Source: Sphaerolaimus hirsutus
Taxonomy: Eukaryota; Nematoda; Chromadorea; Monhysterida; Sphaerolaimidae
DNA: 64,000 nt
Direction of reading: 5' to 3'
Assembly: GCA_964036195.1 (NCBI GenBank)
Contig: OZ038452.1
Location: forward strand, 19,417,785-19,481,784
In this document: positions 39,129-52,200 of the stretch, in pieces
Layout: every line of letters starts with the position of its first letter
Numbering within the stretch: the first letter of the stretch is position 1
Made by a program: the position numbers and the translations under genes
Notes under the pieces: generated by a model
Seen by the model: the letters and a program-made list of their open reading frames with translations, nothing else
Databases searched by the model: none
Told to the model about the DNA's origin: nothing

Positions 39129-39767
39129 TAGGGGTGGCCCGTGTTTTTTAAACCGTTTTTTAAAAACAATAACATTTAAAAACAACAACACAGAAGCATC
39201 GAAACCGTTTTTTTTAAAACGGCAGCCAAAATTTTTAGTACTAAGGACTAGGTATTTTGCAATTTTTTTGCGCGCAAGCGCGCAATTTCACATTACCATT
39301 GGTGGCTGTTTTCATTGGTTTTGAGGCATTTTTAGTGTGAAACCTTCCATTTGTTCATGCTATGTCATAATAAACCATGTGTTAGTGTAGTATATAATAT
39401 CCAGCCAATGTGCCCCCATATAGCTGTACAGTGTGATACATCACTGCCAATGTATTTGCCTGCTCTTATAACCTTATTTAAGCACTTTTCCATGCCCAAC
39501 TTCACTTGAAGTCACGAACATTCGTCAAAAGGCGATATACATAAGAAGTCGACATAAAGCGGATATTTTTGACATAAATCACCACTTATAATGCTATCCT
39601 ATGGCTCCACAGCCATTCTGTGGCTATATATAACATCACAAACTACTGCCAGTTGTCTTATGTACCTGTATATGTTGACCCACAACCATAACTGGGAGCT
39701 TTTGAAAAAACCCGTTTTATTTATTAAAAAAACAGGGTCGTTAAAAAAAACGTTTTTTCCATCCCTA
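39129..39767. mobile_element. hAT-like element, TAGGGGTGG/CCATCCCTA
   Basis: 639 bp with exact 8-bp duplication GTAGCATG (39121-39128, 39768-39775). AAACGTTTTTT-type subterminal repeats, GCGCGCAAGCGCGCA at about 39270, and the CACTTATAATGCTATCC core shared with 14411-17381, 57707-58450 and 61689-62406. Confidence 0.88.
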
Positions 39768-40543
39768 GTAGCATGTAGAAATGTAAGGTTCGCCAGTAAA
39801 AAAACAATTAAACCAATGACAACAACACTCACTGTCAATAAGTGAGTGAAAGTTTTTGGAACTGATTTTTTGAATATCAGCTGAAAAAACCAAGTGTAAT
39901 TCCTAGCAATGCCTTTAAATCGCTAGCCATACCCGACATAACTCCGCGAAGAATCAAATGTAGTTGAACTCAATTTCATACATTGTTGAAGGTAACCAGC
40001 GTGTTTATTTCGTTCTTGAAATAGCTATGCAGATTTAGTTAGACGATTCGACATCACTTGAAAGCATTTATGGGAAGATTACAAGTGAAAAAAGCACATA
40101 AATATATACTGTGGTATTTATTTTCGGTTGGAAATTACAACAAGTAAACCAATAAAATCGTTCTGCAACAACTAAATCAAAATCAAACCAAGAAATAAAC
40201 CGCAACAAACACCTGGAGTGGAAATGTGGGTTGGACGTTTAGATGATAAAAATATAGTTTAGTAGATGTATATTCTACGAGAAATACAAATAAAGCGAAT
40301 AGTGGCATGGCCACAAATCCCACACGTGGACGATGTTGGAAAAAAAGGGACATGCTTGAGATTCATGGCATGTTAAAAGCTCCCACTAATAACTTGTAGT
40401 TAAGGTGAGAGCTTGTTTCCATCCAGCACGGGATTCCGCACTGTGATGCCAAAATTCAAGTGCGAGAAGTTACGTCGGATACTCACCAATGAACAATGCT
40501 ACATGAAATGAATGATGTTGAATGAATATACAAACAAATAGAA

Positions 40544-40790
40544 TGTGCCTACACACACTAGTTTTCACCGTGACTTCGTGTGAAAACTGAAAATTTTTCA
40601 AATGCAAATGAATGAACTCGGTTGAATGATTTAATTTTAATTAAATTTGAATTTCAATAAATGAAAGTTAAAGTTTGAAAATTTGAAAGCTAAAACACAT
40701 ATAGCATACGATAAGAGTAGGCTGAATGTCGCCATGTCGCCATTTTAGTTTTCACACGTGTCACGGTGAAAACTAGTGTGTGTAGGGCCA
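40544..40790. mobile_element. MITE, CTACACACACTAGTTTTCACC family, copy 2
   Basis: Near-identical in length and sequence to 2355-2599, including the ATAGCATACGATAAGAGTAG segment. Ends are inverse of each other. Confidence 0.82.
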
Positions 40791-41230
40791 ATGGAAATTC
40801 AACCACCTACAGTTCCGCGAACTGTCGATTTCCCCACAAAGCTTCAAATACTCCGACGAAGGTTGCACTTGTTTACAACTTTGTCGTTTTTTTAAAGCGC
40901 ACTTGAAACTATACAGAGAAAATGATAGCGTGCAGAATTTTCCGGGGTTAAAACAAATGGATCAAGCAATGGATTATGTGGGGTCTGTTTTTTTGAGAAA
41001 TACTATGTGTAACGTTTCAAATAATTGACGTAGGTGTACATTTTTTGATGATAATGATAAAACGCATGTAACATATGCATCTAGGCAAAGAAATCAAATG
41101 AACGAAAATAAAAAACAATGCGCGTATACGCTTGCAAGCTTGCAAGTGCAATTGCCCTCATCTGCATCCGCGGCTGGAACAGAAGCCAGGATAGTTTGAA
41201 AGTGCCCAAAGCACAGGCATCCAATTCTCG

Positions 41231-44200
41231 TCACTTATTCCTCCTGCCCTCATTTCTGGCCAAGTACTCGGCTTTTCGCTGCAATCTATACATCATGTTC
41301 CTATCCGTCGCACTGGCCACGCCTTGATTCCTCCTGTGCATGCAGTCCAACAGTCTGCGCTGGTCCACCGGCTCCAGCAAGCGCTCCGTCCTGCTCAACG
41401 TGGGCAAGGCCGGCTCCGCCGCGCTCGACGTTTGCCCGGTCGTGTATCGGCTACCGCTCGAAGGTGGCGGTGTGGCGGGGTTTTGATTGCGACGTTTCGA
41501 TGCCGGCGGCGACTGTTGTCTGCGTGGGGTTGTACACTGATCCAGTTTGGGACAGTGGAGGCTCAAAACGCCATCGCACGTTGGTTCGGGAATGGCAGCG
41601 AAACGAAACACAGTGAAATACTCGAGAAGAATATTGTTCCATGCAGGGGTAACTTGAATTTTGACCCCCGGGGGTCTCAATTTTACCCCCTTCCCCCCAT
41701 TCGACACCACTGGTTGCATTCTGTTCAACCAGCACCAAAATCCCAAAGCCGAAAAACAAACCTATTGTCATATCCGGCATGGTCCCTGGCTGCATACCTC
41801 TCGCCCGAATACTGCCTTCTCCTTTCATCATAGTCTCCAGTGTGTGCGCCCAACCGATCAGTCACGCTGGGCCTATGTCCATTGTCTGGCAATTCATCCG
41901 AGCGCATCATTCGGTGCTGCTGAGTCCTGCTGTTGTCAGAATGTTGATCGTAGCCTTCGGAAGGGTTCCACTGCAGCTGCACTTTGAGCTGCCTGCCAGA
42001 TTCGTGCACCAGCCGGTGGTGGTCGTCTGGGCGGCGCAGAAAAGTGCTTCTTTTTGAGTTTGATGCGCGACTAAAAACGGCAAAAAGCGGTCCGGGGCAC
42101 GTTGTGAAATGTTGGCCACTTGGCTACGTTTGTGACTGTCACCATGTCAAAGAACAAAAAGCATCACTGTCACACTCTGCTTCTCACAACAAAATAGTTG
42201 TACAAATGTGGGGCGGTGTGCCTCAGCGCAAGTAAACTCTCAGCGCGAGTAAGCTCTCAGCTCAAGTAATCTACTTTCAGTCAGGGGTTTGGTGTTTTTG
42301 GACACCTCTGGGGGTTCATATAGATAAAAAGTTGCTCCATTCGGGAGAAAGATGGCTGAAAAAATTTATTGGGGTTCATGGGGGTTCAATATATAGGCTT
42401 CTTCAAGGTGTAGAAGGAAAAAAAAGAAAAATCGCTAAAAATAGGTGAAAAGTGACTCAAAATAAGTATATAAGCTAATATATAATACTTGCGCTGAGAG
42501 CTTAATGCGCTGAGAGTTTCCACTGAAGGGGGGCGGGGGCAAGCAGCGAGCACCGAACCGGGCAGCGGCGGGCCCATGGGCACTTGGTTGTGTGAATTTT
42601 TCACCACAAGGTTGATATCCTCCACGAACATCTCCTGGCGGTCGTTCTGACCATGCGAAGGCTTTTTTTCAGCCGGACTTCTGGCAGGTGCTGCTAAGCG
42701 GCTCGCCTGAGTCGAGGGAAGGGCATTTGATATGGAATATTCAGTGCATGCAACGAGAGACGAGATAATCGGACAATTATGGAAAATCGAGCTCAGGCAA
42801 CGAATAAATCTAATAACAGCGATTATCCAAACAAGATTTAAGCCAAATAAAACATACATATACCGAGGGTTCAAACGGGATTGACTTTTCGGGATCGGGA
42901 TTGGCTTTTTGAGATTTCGGGATCGGGATTGGGTTTTCTGAGAGTTCGGGATCGGGATTGGTTTTTCTGAGAGTCCGGGATCGGGATTGGGGTTTCGGGA
43001 TCGGGACTGCCAAATCCAGAAATTTCTCGGGATTCGGGATCCCGTTTGAACCCCTCAAACTTCAAATTTACCTTCAAAGCGTCGTGATGCGCTTCAGTCT
43101 TCAAGTGCTCCTCGGCACAGATCAGGTCGCCGCAGAACGTGTTGCACAGCGTGCAGTAGTAGGCCAGGCACGGCATCAGATGCTCCACACCTGCACGAAA
43201 CGCGTAATCAGTCTGACTACATGAACCGGTGATGGTAAAACAACGGGAAACTATGCGAAAGCGCGCAAATTTGAAAATTATAAAAAGTTGCAACATGGAG
43301 CCTCCTTACTACCGTTTGAATATTAACCGAATGAATGAATCAAATACAATAAAAAGTAACCTTGTAATGGTTGGGATTTTATACGGATATTGTCGCCAGT
43401 CGGTTGTGTAGCCGCATGCGATTCAGAACACCATGGTCGGTACGCGGCTTTGATTGTCTGCAAAACGTTAATATATATAAAATAGGTATGTATATTGACC
43501 GTAAAAGGGGTCGAAAAAATTACTTTTTTCAGCTTTTTAAAAATATAAGCTAATTGAAAAAAATATAATGCCAGCGCAAACACTACTGCGGAGTGTTAGC
43601 CAAAAAACGAGAACAGACCGATCTGTGCAGTCCAGTGTGCAGATGGGTGCAGTAATCGAACACGTTGTCACACGTCACGTTGCACGTGTCACACTTGTGA
43701 CCACCGCCGTCCACGTATTTTATGACGGTCACCCTGGGCACCTTGGCCTCGGTGGACTCTGAGCGGTCCTTCGATCGATTCCGACCGCGTTTAGAGCGCT
43801 TTCGATCGTGCCGCGTGCCGTGCGATTTGCTACCAGTCTTCTTGGACTGCGAGCGGTGAATTAATCAGGTTGTGATTTGAGAATTCGACTTTGAGCAAAT
43901 GCGTATATTCGGCGGACATCACACCTAGTATGAAATCCTACCATAACCCATCCGAATAATGTACCAAAATTATTTCATCATACTTTTTCGTTTTCACCAT
44001 GGAATGATAAATCACGAAATTAATCACAAAAGTTTATTCATTAAATTATGGTAGGTTTTCATACTAGGTGTGCTGTCCGCCGACATACCTAGCGAGGTGA
44101 GCCCGCATATCTAGGTCAGTAATGTCGGAATTTTTTTGAAAACGGTGAAAAACGCACGGGACGAATCATATTTAGGTAGATGCAGTTTTCTAGTTAGCTA

Positions 44201-47200
44201 ATCAGCTAATCAACTTTTACAACTGGACGCCTCAATTGCATTTACCGTATATCCTCGAAATACCCCCGGGTGATTGCTTTATAGTGCAAATTTTAGGGGG
44301 GGGTAAACGAAGGGGGTATTTCGAGCGGGGTTGTTATTTCGTCAGATATTTTCGTGAAATTCATAGTAATGAATATGCTTTTAAGTACTAGTTTTCACAC
44401 GAAATTTCGAAAACTCACAAATCAGCTTAGAACGCATTTGAGTTTTCTACAATGAGGTGGCCGTTACAACTTCAGTTGACGGGGATTAAAAATGACTCAT
44501 TGTGTAATAAAAAGAAATTTTTTAATAAATGTTCATAAGTACACTCTAGCCAAACTTTGAAAACCAAAAACTAAAACTCAAACACGTTCAAAGCTCATTT
44601 AATTTATGATATCCCAAAACAAGATTCTAGAACGAATGAACGCGTGGGAAAGAAGCACAGCTACGCGCTGTTTCCAGAACTGGGAATAAAAATTAGCAAA
44701 AGATAACTCACGCCATGCTCCTTTTCAGACTCTTTTTCTTTCTTAAACTGCTTCACTCGATCCTGGGCCTCCTTCAGCTGTTTTTCACGAAAATCCTTCA
44801 GCGACTTCAGGCGACTTTTCAATTCTTGTTGCAAGTTCAATTGCGTTTTCAGCGTATGCTGATCGAACAAACACGAAATGGATATAAAATATAAATTTGA
44901 CGCGACACAAAAATCACACCTGCAACTGCAGATTTGTCTCCAATAATGGACTGGTTTTCGCCTTGGAACCGTGCATGGTTTTGCGAATTTTGTCACTCTT
45001 GTCCTTGGTTTTGTCCAGGTCGGTTTTGAGCTTTTTGCACTGCGCCACCAGCTTGTCGTACGCCGTCTTCGTCTCGTCCAGCTGGGAAGTGAGAGTGCAT
45101 TGTTAGAAGTTTGAGGGGATTGTTTGAAAGCAATTAAAATAATACACGTGGTTTTCACAGGTGCGCCCCTTCATTATCACACCACATCATGAACAATCAA
45201 GTGATTCACGGTTTCATGTTGCGCATCAGGGGTCTAAGGGGGGGGGGCTGCCCCCCCCAAATCCGCCAGCTATCTATCTATCCCGGAGGCCGCTCAGCTA
45301 TCTATCTATCCTGTGGCAAAATTTTTGGCTACTACCCCCAAAGACCCCCCCCCCAAATCGCTCAGCTATCTATCCACCTGGAGTGGTTTTTGAGAAATTT
45401 TCCCCCAATTTTTTTTTGCCTGGCAATGCTTAAAGAAAGTAAATAAAAAACGACCTTTGCCTTCCTCTCTTTCTCGATCTCTTTCGCCTGCTCCGGGGTG
45501 TCCATTTTGGCTTCCACTTCACCCACAATGTGGACGGAACCCGGTCCGCTCGCGGATTGGGCTGGGAAAACTTTGGCGTTGGTCGAGTTTGATACCGCCC
45601 CAGACTGCGTATGCAAGTATTTGGATTGTGAAGGACTAATTTCTGGCAAAATGTATGGCTACTCTACTATAGTGCTCACACACAATTGGTGTCAACTAAT
45701 AATTCATAAAATTTTCTAGTTGATGGGTTGCAAAACAATGTTCCATTGCATATGGCAATATTGACACTTTTCGGCATTGCCGCAAATGCACTTGAAAATT
45801 GTCATGCGACCTGAAGTGGACTAAAATAGAGTTGACACCGAAATCAGTTGACACTCACTGTATGGCGCCTACCCCATGATTTTTTTTCCATTTTTAACCT
45901 TCACATAAATACACAGGGTACATATTTGGGCCATACTGCACAAAAAAATCCCAAATTGAAAAACCGTCATTGGCTGTTTTCAAAACATATCACGCACTGC
46001 GCAACGACAACGAACCGGTTTATTCCTGAGCGCCTGCACCAGCGACAGCTGCATATTCTGGATGCTGGACCCGTCGACGCCCATGGACACGAGCACCTGG
46101 CGGAATTTCTCCGACGCGGCTAACACTTCTTCATCGGTGGCTGACGAGTTGTTGGTGGCTGCCGGCTGGGTTGGCGCAGTGCCAACTTGCATGGACATCA
46201 TGGACGCAACCGAGGGGGCAACTGTGGAATTGCAGGTGGAATTGCGAAGGATCGGGCTTGGGTGTAATTGGATCATTTTTATCGTTGATCTAACCAGCAG
46301 TTTGGGCAGCATTCCCATATGAAGCCACAGCGTTGTTTGTAGGGTCGACCTGAAAAGCGTGACAGAAGTCTTCATGGTGGCATCGATTTTTTTTCTGGAG
46401 AAAATATTGAATATCGATTTCGATTATCAACCTTTTTTTCGATATATCAAACTTATTTCACTAAATCAATGGCTCTTATTTTATTTTTGACCTATTTGTG
46501 TTTGCATCAGGGGTAGATCGCTCCTCCGGACGGATAGATAACTAAAAAATTTGGGGGAGGGAGTCGCGGGGGTTCAATATATAGTCTATCGGCATAGACA
46601 GCTGGCCGATTTGTGTGGGGGGGTAACCGCAGCCGCACGCAACCTCTTACCAAAATCTTTAAAAGACAATCCCAACTCCGAAACATTTAAAAACCCAATC
46701 TTGATCCAAAGACGTTTCCCTAATTCTGATCCTTAAAATTTTGCAAATTTGTCAAATGACTTTTGTGTAACGCACGGGTCTCCAGGATTTTGGCCCTCGC
46801 GGGGGCTGGATAGATAGCAAATCGCTCCTCCGGAGGGATAGATAGCTGGAAAATTTTTCTGGGGGGGGGGCTGACGGGGGCACAATATATAGGCTTTTTC
46901 AAGGTTAAGAAGGCATAAAGGGGAAAAAATCGCTAATAATCAGTTAAAAGTAGCCAAAAGTAGGTATGAAATGGCTAAAGATAGGTATATAACCATGTAT
47001 ATAGCCGGAAAGCACGATTTTGAAGGTGAAAAACTATAAAAATGTGCGAAAATTAGTGATTTTGAGCGAAAATTGGGGCAAAATTTCTCAAAAACCACTC
47101 CAGATAGATAGATAGCTGAGCGATTTGGGGGGGGGGTCTTTTGGGGTAGTAGCCAAAAATTTTGCCTCGGGATAGATAGATAGCTGAGCGGCCTCCGGGA

Positions 47201-48435
47201 TAGATAGATAGCTGGCCGATTTGGGGGGGGGGCAGCCCCCCCCCCCCCTAGGAGACCCCTGGTGTAACGAAATGCAAAATTTTTGCGAAATGTGTACAGA
47301 AGCATCCAGTGACGCATTTTACCCACTTCTCTGTCATCTAAGTGTGTTTTTACATCATCAATAGCAGAACATCGTCCAAAATCCTAATCCCTATCCCAAA
47401 AAATGCCAATCCCGATCCCATGAGACCAAACGCGATCCAAAAACTAAAAAATCAATCCCGACCCAGAAAAGTCAACCCCATTTGAACCCCAACTGAATTT
47501 CTGTACGCAGAGACAAACCTGCTTCGTGTAGCCCGCCAGCTGGCACAGTAGCGATCCCAAATCACCCACGGCGTTGACATTCTGCACCGCACCGCCACCC
47601 CCTGAATCCACAACGGCACCAGCCAAGCCATGCGTCTGGCGCTGCTGCTGTTGTGACGTGGCGTGACCGCTGTACTGTTGTTGCTGCTGCATGTTGCCCA
47701 GGGGTATTGGCGGCGGCGGCCTGGTGACGCAGTGCGCCATCATGTTGGCGCCGGCGCCATCTGAATTGCACGGGTCAATGGGCCGGGCACATGGGCCGCG
47801 GCGGCTAGAGGGTGAGCTTGTCACAGGACAGCTCACCTCACTCAGGATTGCGGAATAAATGTTGGGAACGTTTTGAAATGTTTCTGAGGGATATGTTAGT
47901 GCAAACAGCAATTATGGGTGCAACTATAGTATCTTAATGATGTAAAACACTTGAGCTAAAAGACTAAGGCGCAGGCAAATATTAAAATAGTGCTTTTTGG
48001 AGTTGCTATCCTCGAAATTGTCTATGACTTTCCACCAGGAATTCCACAGTGCCACAAACAAAAAACACTGACAAACTGCACCCAACAGAATACTGGACCT
48101 TGGCTAGCCATGGCAGTAATATTGGTGCTACTCTGGTCCAACGTCGGCATGACATTGCTCTGCGACGACGCCCCAAAGCCAGTCATGTGGCTCCTGTTAA
48201 CTGTACCCGCTGCAGCTGCAGCGCCGCCACCAGCCAAATTCTGCTGCTGCTGTATGAGCTGCGCCATTGTCACTGGTGCGAACTGGGCATAATAGGAAGT
48301 GGTTTGCGCCGCGATGGCGGCCGGCTGCCCTTGGTGCTGTCCAGCCACCGCATGCTGGTAGTAACCCTGGTTCTGCATGTCGTCGAAGAAGCCAAGCGAA
48401 CCACCTCGGCAGTGCGCGGGATTTTCGGGATATAC
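41231..48435 (-). CDS. Coiled-coil protein with two matrin-type zinc fingers (ZNF318-like)
   Basis: Probable nuclear RNA/DNA-binding factor. Exons in transcript order: 48435-48099, 47804-47519, 46349-46295, 46221-46016, 45604-45455, 45081-44920, 44858-44712, 43846-43615, 43190-43072, 42706-42559, 42026-41762, 41561-41231. Early exons are Gln/Ala-rich (QLIQQQQNLAGGG). Two exons form a charged coiled coil (YDKLVAQCKKLKTDLDKTKD; FREKQLKEAQDRVKQFKKEK). Two fingers follow, CDTCNVTCDNVFDYCTHLH and CTLCNTFCGDLICAEEHLK, both C-x2-C-x12-H-x5-H as in U1/matrin fingers. The tail is Arg-rich (RRLLDCMHRRNQGVA). Two tandem matrin fingers after a coiled coil recall ZNF318, but identity is inference. The junction 48099/47804 is out of phase in my model (an exon or alternative site is missing) and the first exon is not found. 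All other junctions keep frame. Confidence 0.75.
42866..43054. mobile_element. GGGTTCAAACGGGA element, 189 bp
   Basis: Left GAGGGTTCAAACGGGATTG, right CCCGTTTGAACCCCTC, inverse ends; the interior is GGGATCGGGATTGG repeats. Located in the intron between the second zinc-finger exon and 42706-42559; it ends 18 bp from the exon. Confidence 0.75.
43908..44092. mobile_element. TATACTCGGCGGACAT-family element, compact copy
   Basis: Left TATATTCGGCGGACATCACA, right GTGCTGTCCGCCGACATA, with CCTACCATAACCCATCCGAA inside and its inverse ATTATGGTAGGTTTTCATAC. Fragments of the same type at 9948-9990 and from 19931. Confidence 0.72.
45224..45416. mobile_element. CAGGGGTCT / CTATCTATCCCGGAGG fragment
   Basis: Begins CAGGGGTCTAAGGGGGGG with CTATCTATCTATCCCGGAGG blocks; no matching right end, so truncated. 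Intron between exons 45604-45455 and 45081-44920. Confidence 0.6.
46773..47261. mobile_element. CAGGGGTCTCC-family element with 8-bp duplication
   Basis: 489 bp; starts CACGGGTCTCCAGGATTTTG, ends CTAGGAGACCCCTG; exact duplication GTGTAACG (46765-46772, 47262-47269). This copy suggests that the family is hAT-like. Long G runs next to GCTGGCCGATTT blocks. Confidence 0.88.
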
Positions 48436-49276
48436 CTTATCAAGACTTGGCAGCTGGCCAAAACACACCCGTTTGGATACATTCCTTTCTACACATAAAT
48501 CAAATGCATGTGTCAACTAGTGTGCCGGCCGCCATTAGCGACCATTTCCAGTTGCTGCGACCATGATTGGTGACCCGAACATAAATCCTGCGTATTTTGC
48601 TCTCGTTCGTACAATGTCCAATTCTATTTAACCATATCCAATACAAACTTGGACGAGATCCAAGTTTTTATGGGTACAGCGACCCAGATTTTTTTGTGAA
48701 TCTGACTCTCGTCCTCACGCCGCCTAACCGTTAAATGATAACACATTGGGCGACATCGTGCAAGCAACATAGAAAAAAATACAATAAATCAATATAAATC
48801 TGCTCAAAAATTTTTTATACTACCTGAGAACTGCGAACACTGTGTATTCTGGGCAGACTTCCTGGTAGAAATTGGATGAGACGTATTAAAAGGCGGAGTT
48901 TGGACGAAAACATTTTTCAGGAAAAATATAAAAAAGAGACTTTAATTTGAAGTTGGCAGCTTGCCGAAACAGTGTTTGGATACACTCGTTTGTATACCGC
49001 CGTTGACGATGGCGAACCGGTGCGGCACGCCATTGTGTGGGCAGCTATTATCGACCTTATCCGGTCGCTTAATTGCATTCCGCTGCCATCATCGGTGACT
49101 CGGACGGAAATCAGGTATCTTTTACTTTCGTTCGTACGATACTTCAGTGTATCCAAATACAAACTTGGACGTGAGCCAACTTCACATCCCCGGATCCGAT
49201 AAAAATTGTAGCAAATCCCGGCTGAATCCGGGATAATCCGATTTACCGCGGCTAATTTATCGTTGCTAATTGCGAT
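48436..49276. promoter_or_regulatory. Divergent upstream region of zinc-finger gene and Wls
   Basis: Head-to-head spacer of about 840 bp between the most 5' minus-strand exon I could place and the Wls ATG. It contains two copies of a dispersed repeat (about 48450-48660 and 48956-49165). It may also hold the missing first exon of the zinc-finger gene. No TATA box or start site assigned. Confidence 0.4.
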
Positions 49277-52200
49277 ATGTCCACTGGCGCAGTAGTTGAA
49301 AATCTGAGCAACCGGAAGCTGGCCTGCATTCTGGGGATTTTGCTGATCGCGCAAATATGTTTCGTGTTATTGGGATCGTCAGTCAGTAAGTGCTAATTAC
49401 ATGCGCCATTATGCCCGTTTAATGCCAATTTCTTGCCACTTTCGTGCAATTACTGTAATTTTGTTTCGTTTAATAATAACACAGGTCCGCCGCCGTCAAA
49501 TTGGGACGAGTTTTTAATGACAACCTGCAGAGATACGAAACTGGGAACGTCTGGCAAATGGTTTTATATCAGACCACCCGTGAGCTCTCATTCAATTCAT
49601 ATAACAAATGCTGCAACTTTTCCCAGGTTTTATCTATTTAACCATGTGTAACCCAGGGCAAAGGCTGCGAGATTATGTATCCAGATAATGATGGCTATCA
49701 CACGCTAAAAACTGGGGACGCCCGAGAAATAGTCTTCACGGCTCAAATGCCGCACGCCAGGGACGGTATGCAGTTGCGATATTCCCCCTGGTTTCAGTCG
49801 CTCTTGGGCTTGCTGATGGTTGAGATTCGATACCATCACGAATTTGCCGCCCAGCTAGGTTTGTTCGAGTTTCACGTGTTTTTCGTGTATTCAATCGGTT
49901 GTCATGACATCATGTGCATGCAAATGAGGCGTCTAATTCTAAAAGTCGACAAGTCCACAAAATGCGATTTTGAGTAAATAGCATTTTTATTTTCAGACCC
50001 AATTCCAGACCCGTGGTACGTATCCAATTTGGCTCTCACATTAAGTTCCATATGTTGACAATAAAGTGTCAAATTTTCAGCCCCTGCTCAACCTTTATGT
50101 GAAAATCGGTGTCCATAATATTCAATTTGGTCAGAGCAATACTGCTTTGGGAGGGAAATAGATTTGTCGACTTCTTGCACGCGAGAACGTTTTTGTTCCC
50201 GGTGACGACGAAGCTGCTTTATGAACGTGTCGACTTTTAGAAATCGGTGTCCATAGTAGACGTATCACATTTCTTGCTTTTTTCCCAACTAAAAAGGAGA
50301 CGGAGAGGACTTGACGACTTTTAGCTCAAAACTAAGTGGACTTGTCGACTTTTTGCCCAATTTTTTTGGTTGCATTCATGTGTCCCAAAAATTTTAAATT
50401 TGACACTATCGTATATAGGCATGTGAGGTCAAAAAATTTATTAAAAATTATGAAAAATGTGCGGGAGTTTCTGGGCCTAAAATTTTCATTTTTTGGACTT
50501 GTCGACTTGAATTGGACACCTCAAATGTTTTCATTTCTTCACAGGTGAGTCTCCGACATTGCTGCTCGAAGTGAGACTGGGTTACAAGGATACCTTAGAC
50601 CAAAGGGAGCCTTGGAAAGAACTAGTGCAGTCGCGAGTGATAAGACAGCTGAGCTGCACAATCGATGCGGAACATGTTGGCTGATTTTGGTAATATTGGG
50701 ATTATTTGATACCCTGTAATATCAAGCTTTGTAAATTTCCAGAAAATTGACGGTTTAGTCTACGACTGCGAGCCGTTGCAGCTTTTCGAGTTGCCGTCCG
50801 AGCACCCGCTCTATCTGGTCAACATACGAATGCCCGACTGCAATGTGTCGTCTTCTATGACGCCCAATTGTAATGTGGGTCACGTGACTGAATTCCGCAT
50901 TATCGTGAGTTGTGTATGTTTGTAGATACTTGTGTGGCTTGTGTTTGTCATGACTGGTGGGGTCGTTATTTGATAAAAGAGATCACGTAAAACGCAGTGC
51001 ATAGCTGTTACATTTACTCAATCTGTTGTGTCTTCCAGTGCAAAAATCTTTCAAGTACTCGCTGTTACATTTCCTATAGGAAAAGTACCGAATTTTAGAT
51101 GAAAAAGAATTTTTCTATAAAAAGTACTCACTTTTACATTTTCCTGGAAATAAAGTATTTTTGCTCGCATTTACTCATGAGTAAATGCTAGAAAATAGTT
51201 TTAATTTACATTTTCTGTACTCGCTATGAGTGAAAAATATTTTACATTTACATATACTTCAATGAAATATACCATATCCCATCTGAATAAAATTTCCTTT
51301 ATTTCTCATAAAACTTCATTGCTCTAACTTTTTGCAAATTTGGCGTGTCACTTTTCACATTTTTTTCATCAAAATAAAGCAACACTGTTTAGCGTCCAGT
51401 CTATCATCAATATATCAGTTACCCACTGTCGTCCACCCATCTTAAATTGCATTTACCCCCCCCCCACGCAGGAGATTCACCAAAATGGTGGCTTCACACA
51501 GGTGTGGCTGGGTATTAAAACCCTACTATGCCCGGCAGTGTGCGCGGCGGTGTACTGGTATTGGAGAAGGGTGCGGCTTTTGGCCAGGCCCGCCTTGTTG
51601 GTCGAGAAGGCCGTGCTGGTGCTGGGCGTGGCCATGGCTGTGTTGGATTGTTGGTTTATATGTTTTTCCTATTTTTAAATTATTATTTTTGAATACCGAT
51701 TATTCAGAATTATTCCCTGTGAGCCAAAAGTTGTTGTTATACTTTCTGCTGTTCCGCCGTCACACTGTCAAGGGTTATTGTCGAGTCAATTTGTCAATAC
51801 TGAAGGGTCTTGTAGATGTCACTAGATAGATTTTCCTTTTTCCAAAGGCAACAATTTTCCGATTTTCGCTGCTAAACTTCCGTGTCCGCTTTTTTTTCCT
51901 CCCCCCAGTTTTTCCGCTCATTTTAATTTTTCCGGCAAATTTTCGTTTTTTCATTCCCATTTTTCGCTTTCCGGTAATTTTTCTGTTTTTTTTCTAGCTA
52001 AGTTTCTGCATTTTTTTCCATTTCCGGCAAACTTTTTGCATTTTTTTCATTTCCGGGAAACCCCGCCGCTACTTGACCCCTGATACTGAATCTGGCATAC
52101 TCTTCAAAACGCAACCCAATTCCCGCATTTGTACGGGGGAGGAGCCAAATGACGGCCCTCAATTTATGGTTCACAGTTTACACATTTAGAAATATTTCCA

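Larger units (their letters stand above)
37081..41230. other. Repeat-dominated spacer, Pitx to zinc-finger gene
   Basis: No gene recognised. Holds nested elements at 37275-37683, an AT-rich region 37690-38340, a CTATCTATC-family copy (about 38340-38690), a hAT-like element (39129-39767) inside a diverged relative, and a MITE (40544-40790). The rest, about 39850-40540 and 40800-41230, is AT-rich and unassigned. Confidence 0.55.

Noticed and set aside
49999..50015. Tiny exon (ACCCAATTCCAGACCCGTG) between Wls exons 3 and 4
   Set aside because: Flanked by AG and GT, but exon 3 joins exon 4 in phase without it, and it lies inside the transposon 49925-50525.
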